A stretch of 64,000 bases of DNA from assembly GCA_964030475.1 (NCBI GenBank), contig CAXIPT010000039.1, forward strand, positions 1 through 64,000. The letters are read 5' to 3'. The position numbers were made by a program, and so were the translations under genes. This document shows positions 21,127 through 31,796 of the stretch, one piece after another. The notes beneath the pieces are model-generated. The model ran no database searches. It had not been told where the DNA came from and saw nothing but the letters and a program-made list of their open reading frames with translations. How positions within the stretch are numbered: position 1 is the stretch's first letter; each line of letters begins with the position of its first letter. This DNA comes from Tethya wilhelma. Lineage: Eukaryota; Porifera; Demospongiae; Tethyida; Tethyidae.

Positions 21127-23340
21127 TATCACATGGCTTATCCTACTTATTCTTGAGTATACCCTAAACAGATTCCATCTTCTGCATTAATGTACATAAT
21201 TATATTGATTTAATAATTCTTTGTGTATGGACAATAATATGACATAATACCTCTTTCTGTTTCTTAAGCTCCTCTTTGTAAATTTGGTTCTGTTTCTTAA
21301 GCTCATCCTGATGCAGAAAATGCACACAATAATCAAGTCTGAACAGGACAAAGCATAATATGAAGTAGTAATTAGCTACCTTAGCCTGATCAGCCTTTAA
21401 TGACAATTCAAATGCTTTGTCCTGTTCCAAACAAATCTGTCGTGTCTGCTCAAGTGACTATATAATATGGAAAATTTATTCATAATCATCATTATTATAC
21501 CAACAAACCTTTAATTGTTTTGTTGGGAAAGCAAGACATGCATACACTTATATACATGCAAGTGTACAGACTCTAAACATTTATGACAGCTGAAAATAAT
21601 AAGCACTGCCTGAACCCATACGATCACAAAAGTTTGGATTAAATGACCTTGCCATGCATGTGTAAATTAAATACACAGCATTTCTATACTTACTTCAGAA
21701 TCTTTCATTGCTTGTGGTTAATCCAGAAAAATAGGATTCTTTAAGAAAAAAGGTCATTAATAATGAAATTCAAAATGCATTACATTTAATTCATCATTTT
21801 TTTACATACCTCTTTCGTTGTTTGCACAACAGGCTGCTGTATGAATGAAAAAATGAATTGTTAACTAATAAGGGACCCAAACAATAATAAAACAATACCC
21901 TCAAACGTCTCAGATCTTTATTTGCTGCTTGGATGGATGCTTGGACACGATCATTCAAAGTTTGTTGTTCATGACTATTGCTAGCTCCTTCTGTCTATAT
22001 ATATATGTAATTAGAAACAATTTATCAGAAGTGATATTTATGACCTTTAATATCATAAAATATTACACCTTTTATGAGTTTTGATTCTCTTGCTTGAGGA
22101 AGTTGAGGCTCCTTCATTCTCACTACTGCTTGAATCCGTATATTGATCCTAACTCAAAAACAATTAATCATGCATGTACACTTAAGTGTCTGTGCACGTT
22201 GCACACGTGCAAGCAATTAATGTTTCATCGTGCTGTTATTGCTCTACAGATACATTGTGACAGCGATGAAACTACGAAAATATTTTAACGTGAAATAACA
22301 CAAAAAATTCCCGAATTGCGGTATACATTAATAATTCCTTGCAAATGTGCAACATGCACACACACTTTACATGCATGATCCATACATACTTGGTCATCTT
22401 TTCTATGTCGCTTTTTTGACTTCGAATTCATGGCATCCAAAGAGCTCTCCTGCATGAATAAAAGTAATATCAAAAGATGTCACTGTAATTGAGGGTCTTA
22501 TGGAAAACAGTAATGCTACAATAACACCTTCTTTATACTTACATTAGCCTCTTCACATACATACAGGGCTCCTCTCTTAGTCACTGCCTCTTCACCTATC
22601 AACTCCTGGCTGCATTTCTGAATATCATTGAAATTTTTGGTTTCAAGAATGGTAAATTTGTCGCTTGACATCTGAAAAGCCTTTGATATGGCAGGCACTA
22701 TTGACTTCAGCAGCAGTCATGATGCCCTTATTTATCTTGACCTTTTTCTCTCTACCTTCTGCAATTAATTTCTGCTGCTGATCACGTCTAGGGATTTTCT
22801 TTTGAAACTTTTTCAACATTGAAAATGTCGAAGAGCTAGGGTTAGATTTCTTTTTCTTCGAATGAGCTGAGAAGGCTACACACTCTGCCCAAGGATTGAA
22901 CCTTGCCTCACTCTTGTTAATTCAGTTTTTTCATAGCACCAACAACTTCTTTTGGAGGCTTTCCTATTATAGAAACAATGCTCTCCGCCCTTTCCACTGG
23001 ATCGGTCTGTATAAAAACATCAATATAATATAGTTAGTATCTTTGTTAATTATGTACACTCTAATTAAAGCACCTCTTCACATATGCACCACTCAAAACA
23101 CTGTAAATAATACAATTATTGTTTGTTTGTACTAAACATGCAAATACTTGATTACAGTACCTTCTTAGAGTCAGACGACTTTGTTTCAGGAGAGCGGATC
23201 TATGGGAATGGGACCAGTCTATGTCGATCACGAGAGCCAATTTCGATTGGATCAATGATGTCTACAAATGACTCATGTTCGGAAGAACATCTCTGTAAGA
23301 GAAATGGCTTGTCTTCATCCTTGTTGCTTTGAGTATAGCT
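21127..23340 (-). pseudogene. Upstream exons of a second UBX/HECT-type gene copy
   Basis: Two exons are nearly identical to 8116-8172 and 8245-8322. Copy 2 then continues upstream with exons not present in copy 1: around 21,812-21,835 (QPVVQTTKE), 21,903-21,990 (HEQQTLNDRVQASIQAANKD), 22,085-22,145 (Ser-rich), 22,390-22,450 (basic KSKKRHRKDDQ), 22,545-22,700 (ISKAFQMSSDKFTILETKNF), about 22,700-22,985 and about 23,160-23,335. Several borders are canonical. Stops and frame changes near 22,700 and 22,925, and a stop near 23,190, suggest decay. No domain is recognisable in the upstream part, which is low-complexity and basic and could be nuclear. No HECT lobe follows here. Confidence 0.45.
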
Positions 23341-23600
23341 ACTCNAACATGAGTAGCACAACAAATGCTATAAGAAGTATTATCCGCTACTAAAGAATCT
23401 TGAGTAGCAGAGGCCTATATAGTGTGCTCGTATTTGTCCAAAAGCAGCAATCTGCCGATCAGCTCCTCAGAGATTTGATGAAGTCTAGCTACCCCTGTCT
23501 TTCTCTTCACAGAGGCATGGACCAGTTCGATCGTGATGCTACGATTGTCGATTTCAAAAATGGTGTGGGTGTCTGATGACGAAGACAAATTTGCTCTATC

Positions 23601-23620
23601 ATACGTACGGTAGTACGTAT
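23601..23620 (+). mobile_element. Terminal hairpin of hairpin-ended element (variant stem), cut by N
   Basis: ATACGTACGGTAGTACGTAT follows ATC exactly as at 2638-2660. The sequence breaks at an N (23,623), after which unrelated duplicated sequence begins, so only the hairpin is seen. Confidence 0.5.
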
Positions 23621-23623
23621 AGN

Positions 23624-23838
23624 CTCTGACTGCGACTGCCACACCTGCTGTGAAGACCCAACTACTCTGAAATAGGACCTGCCTCAACATGCAGCTATAC
23701 TCCCCTTAAATACCAAGGTTGCAGCCAATCACGTAGCAGCAACCTTCCCGCCATGCAGCAGCATGCATGCGCACTCTAGCTAATGATGAGAGCTACTTTT
23801 CCATCTAATTCACTACATTCAACTGATAGAAAATACAT
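23624..23838. repeat. Duplicate of 20,913-21,126
   Basis: Directly after a single N the sequence repeats the end of the helicase exon (TCTGACTGCGACTGCCACAC onward) and the CCAAT-TATA module almost exactly. A true duplication or an assembly artefact are both possible. Confidence 0.9.
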
Positions 23839-23839
23839 T

Positions 23840-24250
23840 TTTTTTTCAATGCAGGGATCACTGTGCTTGCGTGTATAATCAACTCCTAATGTGCATTTTG
23901 GGTTCTCTTCTTGTGAATTAGGAAAAGGACTGGCATGACAGGAGATGAAGTGAAACCTGTGAAAAGTGGTGAGAGATAAAATTTCCCGAGTTGGAAAGTT
24001 GTATCATATGACAACAGCTGGGGTGCTGAAGGATGAGCCTACAACACTTGATCCATTTCACACCAACAAATCCATCGAGATCATATGCAAGTTCATGCAC
24101 ATTGTATAGGGCATCGTGAGATAGACAAAACATCTGGTGTTTTCTGGCTTGCATATTTGAAATTTGCTTGAAATTTCTTGGTTTCAGCACTGGCTGATGA
24201 CCCGGTGCACACTCACTTTTGGAGATTGTCTTCTTGTAGGTATTGCCGGG
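23840..24250. other. Possible coding remnant, unrecognised
   Basis: On the minus strand about 24,040-24,190 encodes ALYNVHELAYDLDGFVG, which looks like real protein but has no family I can name. The remainder shows no structure. Confidence 0.25.
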
Positions 24251-24254
24251 GAGT

Positions 24255-24878
24255 TCATCTGAAGGAGTCAGAGTTTTTAGGACAGATGGACATGTCTGAA
24301 CATGTGGTTAATGGCTGAGTTTTTTCATTTCCATGCGGAAAATCGATTGCAGTGTTCTCATTCCCAAGATAGTGCACTAGAGTCAAAGTCGGTAGTGTTA
24401 ATGTTTCAGCTTCAGTGAGAGTATACACATTACGCTTGAACAGGGAACTGTTGCCATCAGGAGTGACTGAGACAAAGTACACCTTCTTGATTACAAGATC
24501 TCTTCTGGGAAATCTTTTGGTGCCATTTTGGTACCATCGGTATTGGTCACGCTTCCAGGCATCTAAGAAAATTGTAGATTAGCAGTTTATACTATAATAT
24601 AAAAGACAAGCAGCATAAGACACAAATAATTTACAGATCGGATATATAGGCTAAGCCAAAAGCCAGACACGATGGCTTCCTTTAATATAAGTACCTTTCT
24701 TGTCTGTGTTGCCTCCATCCAAAAAGATATACACTTCACCTGCCCTTGGTTTGATAGCAGGGACGATACTCAGTAATTCAGGATCGCTTTCTGCACTGTG
24801 AAGCAATTGCAGTACTTTATCCTGTGTCAATTCACTCTGATTATTACTAGCTACGAGCTTTGCTGTTGCTACCTCCAT
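24255..24878 (-). CDS. CG-1-like DNA-binding domain protein
   Basis: Two exons join in phase: 24,695-24,878 (start Met at the upper end) and up to 24,562, with a GT-AG intron of 132 bp. After an acidic 50-residue lead, the protein reads GEVYIFLDGGNTDKK, then RDQYRWYQNGTKRFPR, YFVSV, FKRNVYTL and LTLVHYLGN. The blocks R-W-x-x-x-G...K...Y...F-x-R-x-x-Y-x-L...L-V-H-Y-L recall the CG-1 domain of calmodulin-binding transcription activators. The protein is short (about 175 residues), consisting of little more than this domain. It is intact as read. DNA binding is inferred from the family resemblance only. Confidence 0.5.
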
Positions 24879-25097
24879 AATTTACTGCTCGTATTCACTT
24901 GCTCACTTCTCGTTCACTACTATTCATACTTCTGGTCCATCACCAAGTATCTAGTTCGGACCGGACAGGACAATTGCCAAGTCTGTCTAATAGTATTTTT
25001 TTCCTTTTCTACAGACCATGGTCCGTATATTAACTACATAAATACGGTCCGTATGGTCCGGTCCAGTCCTTGTTTTAGTCAGACCCTTTGTGCATGT

Positions 25098-25425
25098 TAA
25101 ACATTGGCGTAATGACAACAAGAGACATTGAAGATTGTTACTTAGTAAAAGGTAGTGTGAATGGTGATATTTTTCTGAAGTTTGTTCTCCTCAATATAAT
25201 GCTGCCTTTCGATGGAGACAACCTAAGATCTGTTTTGGTGATGGACAATGCTTCCATTCATCATGTTTAACCTGTACTAGATTTGCTGACAGCAGCTGGT
25301 ATTCTGGTTACATTTTTACCACCGTATAGCCCAGATCTCAATGCAATTGAGGAAGTGTTCAGTAAAGTGAAAGCATGCATTAAAGACAATGAAATTGTAT
25401 ATCAAAGTACACAAAACCCAAGAAT
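25098..25425 (+). pseudogene. Tc1/IS630-type transposase fragment
   Basis: The segment has TTRDIEDCYLVKGSVNGDIF, then VLVMDNASIHH, with the second catalytic Asp, and FLPPYSPDLNAIEEVFS, with the catalytic acidic residue of the DDE_3 family. A TAA interrupts the frame directly after HHV (25,268). The N-terminal DNA-binding part is absent. A TTAA-bounded element begins two bases past its end, so the gene was also truncated or interrupted there. Confidence 0.8.
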
Positions 25426-25426
25426 T

Positions 25427-26092
25427 TTAACACTTAGAGGACGATTGTCACGAATCCGTGACATAATTACAATTATGTACCACTTCCGGAGGACGATTGT
25501 CACGTTTTCGTGACACGTATAATTATAATACAAAGCTTAGCGTCTTAGGCTTTTTTGTCAGCTAGTTGAACAGTTACAAAAGCGATACTATGGTCATATA
25601 GTCTAGCTATTGCTGCAATAACATAGCAATTATTAAGCCTCTACCAGCTAATACCATGGAGAAAACGAGAAACTAAAACCGAAAATCACGATCGCGACTA
25701 ACGCGACCATGACAGACTTATGAGCAAAAAACTAGCTAGCCTAACTGAATCCCAAAAGCGATGGTATAGCCTTATTGCCTAGCTATCCCTGCAGTATTAT
25801 ATAAAGTACTAACCTTGTGCGCTCTGTAGGACTCTGGAGAAAACAAGCTACTAAAAGTGATGGTCGTGATCGTGGCCTATAGCGCCACGCCTATTTCAAG
25901 GTTTAAGTTAGTAGTTCATATTTAAGTAGGGCAATACCTTACCTGTCTGCACAGCTAGTTTAAAGTTCACAGATGCAAGCGTCCTGCCAAAAATAAAGTG
26001 CTGAAGTTGCACTTACGCTTGCACGCGTATAAATTTTGTTCCCATATTTTGGGTTCAAAGTTCAATAATTTAACCCGTCCGCTAAGTGTTAA
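25427..26092. mobile_element. TTAA-bounded element 1 (piggyBac-like, non-autonomous)
   Basis: TTAA sits at both ends (25,427-25,430 and 26,089-26,092), with inverted termini CACTTAGAGGACG and CACTTAGCGGACG. The 658-bp interior is non-coding and shares blocks (GCTTTTTTGTCAGCTAGTTG-like, AAAGCGATxxTATxG, GGAGAAAAC) with the element at 26,449. Confidence 0.8.
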
Positions 26093-26165
26093 TCTCTCAG
26101 GCATTCACCACATTTACACTTCAAGATTGTAATGCATACATTAAGCATGCTAGGTACATTGATTA

Positions 26166-26376
26166 ATACTGTGTAGCAGGAAATTTTCGTGGGGGAAAAT
26201 TTTTGTGAATTTCGCAGTTTGGCAGCTTTTGGCGAAAACTTTGCCCCACGAAATTTGTAAGGTATGTGGTTATCATGTATAGTTGAGACGCAATCCACGA
26301 AAATTTTCCCGCGAATTTCTATTCAAGACGAAAATGCGCAAATTTTCCCCCAAGAAAATTTCCCGCTATACGGTAT
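26166..26376. mobile_element. TA-flanked AAATTTTCG foldback MITE, copy 1
   Basis: The right terminus, read inverted, is ACCGTATAGCGGGAAATTTT. The left is ACTGTGTAGCAGGAAATTTT. Subterminal AAATTTTCGTGGGGGAAAA runs follow, with TA at each border. The other copy at 27,163-27,373 is in the opposite orientation. Confidence 0.8.
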
Positions 26377-26448
26377 CATGATCTGATCACCTAGTATTGA
26401 TAGTTGACATTAACTTGATTATACTGGCACAATTGTTATAATACAGAA

Positions 26449-27095
26449 TTAACCCTTTGAACGCAGTGAGCGTATATATACGCTCAATTTCTCACTTCGA
26501 ATTTTGTGGCAATCATACATATATGCTTAATGAGTAGCTACGCCTTTCTTTTTGTATTTCTTTTGTAGTAGCAGCTAGACAAATTTCATTTAATGATGCA
26601 ACTGAGCAATAGTCAAACTAATTAAAGTGCTAGCAACGGTGCACAAATCTAGCTTTTCTTAGAAAACAAGCATCAAGTTTGGTGAGGCACTAATATCCCT
26701 TCGCGTCAGGCTTTTTTCTAGTTTGCTATCCAAGCTTTCAAAAGCGATGCTATACCTATATAGCATAACTATTCCAGCACCTACGCTGCAAGTTTTAAGC
26801 TTGTGCTCTAAAGGGCTGTGGAGAAAACGTTGCTCTAAAACCGATCATTGCAATCGCGAGGATCGTGACTATTAACAATTCATTGTGAACTGCAATGCCA
26901 CACCTCTAGCTTTAACTTGAGTATACTTCTAGTGAGTCCCTTACCTATTTGTATATAGAGTTTGAAGTCAATGGTAATTGCTTAGCTTGCAAAAATCGAG
27001 CTAAAACTTGTCTATTACGCAACTACGTTTTCACTTATTGCGATTACACTTAGCAGTGATATTATTGAATTATTACTGCGTGCTCAAAGGGTTAA
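26449..27095. mobile_element. TTAA-bounded element 2 (piggyBac-like, non-autonomous)
   Basis: TTAA flanks at 26,449-26,452 and 27,092-27,095. Inverted termini CCCTTTGAACGCAGT and CCCTTTGAGCACGCAGT differ by a 2-bp indel. CCCTTTG termini with TTAA target sites are a piggyBac signature. No coding sequence is present. Confidence 0.85.
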
Positions 27096-27162
27096 TTCTA
27101 ATTGCATTAATTAATTGTACAATAATTATAGCTATGTTATTGTATGCACAAAATAACTAAAC

Positions 27163-27373
27163 TACCGTATAGTGGGAAATTTTCGTGGGGGAAAATATTT
27201 GCATTTTCGTCTTGAATAGAAATTCGCGGGGAAAATTTTCATGGATTGTGTCTCAACATTACATGACAACCACATACCTTACAAGTTTCTTGGGGGAAAA
27301 TTTTCGCGGAAAACCTGCCAAACTGCGAAATTTGCAAAAATTTTCCCCCACAAAAATTTCCCACTGTACGGTA
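27163..27373. mobile_element. TA-flanked AAATTTTCG foldback MITE, copy 2
   Basis: Ends ACCGTATAGTGGGAAATTTT and, inverted, ACCGTACAGTGGGAAATTTT, with TA borders. The interior is the reverse of copy 1, including the CTTGAATAGAAATTCGCG block. Confidence 0.85.
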
Positions 27374-27540
27374 TTAAATTTAATAGCAATTATGGAAGTT
27401 GATCCATGTTACTTAGGAATAAATTTATTACGCTGTTTAACAAATTGTTCTTCTGAAATAGGACCTGCCTCTTTCAATAAAAGCAGATGTTTTATTTGTT
27501 GGATGTATGATTAGTTTAGATTGGCAACCTAAGACGTAGT

Positions 27541-28870
27541 CAGGCTTGCTCCCAAGCCAGAGCCAGAGCCAAAATCAGAATCATTAAGCTTCTTCCCTTG
27601 TGACCTAAAAATTGACCCCTTTGGAGGTGTATCCATACAGGGATGTCGTCCAGAATCAATTGTTTCTGCCCACATACAGAATTGTATTGCAGTGTACTTA
27701 TTGCTGTGCCTTGACTTAAGCTCATCAACGAGCCTCTCAAGTTTTTCTTCTTGTCTACTTTTCTCCTTTTTTGTTTTGTCCTAGGTTTTCCAGATTTAGT
27801 TTTCATCTGATTCACTGCTATCTGGTTTAGCTATAGTGTATGATTCAGGAGTTAAGTCGTGCCACTTTGAACTTGTAGCTGAGAGTTCACGGACAGTAGA
27901 TAGGCAAATGCACCACAGGGTAACAGAATGCTTGTCTTTTGCCGCTTCAAACAAACGAATAACATCTTGTATATCTGTTTTGTTTCCAATTCACACACAC
28001 TTGTTTGCCTTGTAATATCCCACTTCAAAATCACAACTTTCAAAAAACTGTGTCACTTCCTAATTGTTCAAAAATTGCTCCATATAACTCACGTGGGGTG
28101 TTCAAACAGCTGAAATTCAAGTTTTTAAGCATGAATAGCTTAAAATCATTCATTTAACTCTTTAGGGCCGGCAGACGGATTTATCCACACGCGCGTATTC
28201 AACCATCGCGTAATCTGCGATTTTTCGCAATTTTTATTTTATAGCCATAGCGTTTGAGCTGTGAGCTTTAGAGTAAGGAAGTGCTGTACTAAAATACCAA
28301 GTAAAAGTCAGGTCTGATTAGTGAGAGGGGAGATATAAGCTTTAGAGTTCAAAGGTCGGAATAGCGGCAAGATTGTGACCTTTGGTTAAAACTCACGTAT
28401 TTTTTTTAGTGCTATGCAGAAGAAGCTCGACGCTAGCTATACAGGTGTAGGGAGGCTTAGGCTATTCCTGCATGCAAGTGCTTTTGCAGTGCTGCTCTTT
28501 AAGCTGGAAAAAAAGCCTAAAGTATGCATATTGTTTGGCAAACTTTGACCCCTTTCATTTTTGCAAGCTGTTAAGTTAATAAAAAAGCAAACCTAGAACT
28601 AATATTTGATATAGCCATGGGTTAGAGCTAAGCTCAACTAGCTACAAAAGAGAATGACTAAGGCTAAAGCAAGAACAAAAATGTACAAAAACCAAGGTTA
28701 ATTAAATATTCATAAAATCTAATTAAATATGCATAATAAAATTAGGCCCTAAAGAGTTAACTGGGTTTATTACTTTTAGACCAACTGAGGGCTCAACATG
28801 CTTAGCGGCATCAGCAGAAGTACGGTAGTGCCCTGATGACTTACAAGTTGGCTTGGTTGATGATAAAACG
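27541..28870 (-). pseudogene. Hypothetical gene split by a TTAA-bounded element
   Basis: Coding segments on the minus strand are 28,770-28,870 (GHYRTSADAAKHVEPSVGLK), about 27,810-28,070 (QDVIRLFEAAKDKHSVTLWC and onward) and 27,541-27,784 (HSNKYTAIQFCMWAE, then TPPKGSIF). The last exon begins after ACCTAG with a clean acceptor. WAE...G.H......PP...IF is a block I recall from sponge proteins of unknown function. A TGA interrupts the middle segment near 27,990, and a 607-bp TTAA element lies between the first two segments. The gene is probably inactive. Confidence 0.4.
28154..28760. mobile_element. TTAA-bounded element 3 (piggyBac-like, non-autonomous)
   Basis: TTAA at 28,154-28,157 and 28,757-28,760 enclose perfect 12-bp inverted termini CTCTTTAGGGCC. 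It is 607 bp long and non-coding. It sits between coding segments of the hypothetical gene at 27,541-28,870. Confidence 0.85.
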
Positions 28871-29088
28871 AATATATCGTATTGTAGCTTGGACCAAACC
28901 TATTGTATTGACCCACATAATCCATGTTGTAGTCCATCTGATTTTCTAGTAAAGCTTAACTTTTTCTGCATCTAGAGAAGTTTACTCACAGCGATGACTG
29001 GCTTTCTTCGAGCTTCACAAAGCAGAGCTAGACACTGAGAGTGCTACGAAATGCCATGTGTATAAGCACGTGATAAGCAGCATGCATA

Positions 29089-29985
29089 TTCCCAGTACGG
29101 TAGTACTGAGTACACAGAAATGGCACGGATGGCCCATTAGCCCAATACAAATATTCACGTGAATAACTCTGCAAAAACTGAGTGCATAGCACTAAAAGGC
29201 TTCTAAAGCTACTATTTAGCTCTTTCTCTTTCTAATGAGCCCACAAACATGGCCTAAAAACATCGCTAAAGTAACAAACATAAACATGCCAAACCTCCAA
29301 TTTTCTACATCTTCTTCTTCTTCTATCTTGGCTGAACTTTTCTTAGAGACTTTTCACTTTTAGAAGCTGATTTTTGAACGAACGAACTCGGGACAGTCGC
29401 TTTTGCCATTGGTTTTTAGCGCCTCTCATTGAGTAGCTAGATACAAGGCGAAAAGCGCCTCCTCCATATGGCCGCCATTAATTTCTACACTCATGCATAA
29501 AACATTAGCTTCTAAAAAATTTAAAATTGACGACCCTTTCCACACACAAAAGTGTGCATTATTTGGAATTGAATGCACTGAAGATGCCTGGAACTATTTT
29601 GTGATACATGGTTGCTCTAGAGATGAATCAGGACTTAGATTATCATAACATATAGAAAGGCAAGTAAATCTTATGATACAGCTCCTGCCTCCAAATGACT
29701 GAGAAGTGGGTTTCAATTCAGTATCAAGCAGGCTCAGTACACAAGTTGTGACTTCTCAGCAGCCCGCTGCTGGCTCAGTGAGTCTTAGCTCAGTAGCTGC
29801 TATACACACACCAACTCGAATGTAATTTGTAGAAATATGGAAAAATGAGAACAAACAAGTAAAAAAAACATTTGAAATGTAATGAGACACAGGAATGGCT
29901 AAATCGTAAAAAGAATGCAAACAAGATGGAATGGCTGTTGAGAGTGTGTAAGGAAATCTTCCTGTGGGCAAAATGAGAGACTCCT
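29089..29985 (+). mobile_element. Hairpin/palindrome element, copy B (3' truncated)
   Basis: It starts A|TTCCCAGTACGGTAGTACTGAG (29,089-29,110; one stem mismatch), followed by GGAATGGCACGGATGGCCCA-type subterminal sequence, a short TTC tract near 29,315 and the common body. It ends inside the 3' palindrome, retaining only the left arm (CAAGTAAAAAAAACATTTGA from about 29,855). Confidence 0.8.
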
Positions 29986-31235
29986 CAGTGTATCTAAGGC
30001 AGGCTAACTAAATTTTCACCATGTATTTTGTAAATTGATAGTTGTTAAACTTTCTTTTTTTTCCTACAATCAAGAGTTTATTGTATGTCTATTGATGAAT
30101 ACCAACTATTATCTAATAATGTGTTACTATGACAACCATAGTAATCACCTGATAACTGTTGTAAACAAACCACTGATGTTAGTAGTTTTTGCAAAATGGG
30201 GGTGGAAAAATCACCTGAAATTTCTCAAACTTTGGACTCATTCAAACCCTCTTAGTACTAGCTTCTTAGATATAGGTGGCAAAAGACTGCAAATATAGAA
30301 GCGCTTGAGCTGTCAATCAATATATGAATAATTTTAGCTATTGACTGAGGTTTACCATTAAATACTCGCCATCAGCATGCTTATAATGAATTTCTACCTA
30401 AAAATCCACTTTTTTTCATGTTTAGTAGTTCTTATGAAGTAGAATAATAACCATTACGAAGTGATACTCTTAGATTTTTCCACCCGCTTGCCCCCTTCTT
30501 TTAGTAGTTACTAGTTCTGCGTTGCGAGCAGCAAAATTAATGGGCTTGACTGAAAATTTTCAATAATTTCGTTAATAATTTAGCATGTGTATGCATACAG
30601 TACAGCTGCTACTGTGTATGTGTATGCTGAGATCGAGATAATCTAGGACTCCAGGACTTGCAGAGCTTGCGCTCATGACAGCGCTCAGCTCGAGTATGTA
30701 AAGTCCATATGATACGTCAGTAAGCATGATACTGCCAAGCTCCATCACAGAGGCCTATGTTTGATACCGATCTAGCTAGCTATATAGATATTTATAAGCT
30801 ATATAGCTAGAATATTATCCATGATCTACAGTTACAGTAGACTTGTATTGTAAATAGCTATTGTGTCTCTAGGTTTTGAATTAACCATTAGCCTCAGCAG
30901 ATCATGACACCCAGCAGTCAGTGTCTCACAGTGTTTTTCAGTACCTCATACATTTGTGATATTTAATTTATGCAGAGGTGGTGTAATTTGTTCACTAAGT
31001 ACCTATATGAATCAAACAATAGACTGTAACTATGCAAGGACAGCAGCATTTTACTTCAATGAAGTCCAACATGGATTGGGTAGTTACACCTTTTGTGATG
31101 AGTTTGCATCAGCAAAGCGATCACCTGATTAAATATCGAGCCCATTTCTCCACACGACATTGTCGACAAGATAAAAGAGAGAATTGCCAACTCAGCCACC
31201 AGCAATCTCCAGTTGCTTTCCATTGCATCTGCGTC
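29986..31235. other. AT-rich spacer, nothing recognised
   Basis: No coding block, inverted repeat or element end that I can support. Short open frames here look random. Confidence 0.4.
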
Positions 31236-31705
31236 TGGTCCTCGTGTCTAAGTATCTGCGTACTCCAATGTAACCCAGTCCGACAAACTATACACCCTGG
31301 TATCTAAGTATCCGCATACTCCAATGTAACCCAGATGTCCATGGACTGACCGAGGATGTCACCCACACCATAACCTTATGTCTGAGTATCCGCGTACTCC
31401 AATCTAACCCAGACATCCATGGACTGTCCGAGGATGTCACACACATCATATAGCCTCGTGTCTGAGTATCCACGTACTCCAATGTAACCCAGACGTCCAT
31501 GGACTGTCAAAGGATGTCAGACACACCAATACCCTCGTGTCTGAGTATCCGTGTACTCCAATGTAACCCAGACATCCATGGACTGTCCAAGGATGTCACA
31601 CACACCATATACCCTCGTGTCTAAGCATCCATGCACTCCAATGTAACCCAGACGTCTATGGACTGTCACACACACTATATACCTTTGTGTCTGAGTATGT
31701 GTGGT
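31236..31705. repeat. ~79-bp minisatellite
   Basis: Six to seven tandem copies of a unit containing GTGTCTGAGTATCCGCGTAC, TCCAATGTAACCCAGACGTC and CATGGACTGTCCGAGGATGT. Units are 75-80 bp and 85-95 per cent alike by eye; the first unit is diverged. Confidence 0.9.
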
Positions 31706-31796
31706 TGTTTGATTTGAAGACAAAATATTATGAAGGAATAATAATAGAGTTTACCAGTTTATTTTTGCAGCCTTTTACGATTATTTGAATCACATA

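Noticed and set aside
24950..25080. GGACCGGAC / GTCCGGTCC inverted words as transposon termini
   Set aside because: The words are short, there is no flanking duplication and no second copy in the window.
28822..28838. AGTACGGTAGTG resembling the element hairpin
   Set aside because: The stem is not completed, no subterminal sequence follows, and the bases lie within a minus-strand coding segment.
31236..31705. CRISPR-like array of repeats
   Set aside because: Units are contiguous tandem repeats with no unique spacers, and the context is a eukaryotic genome.
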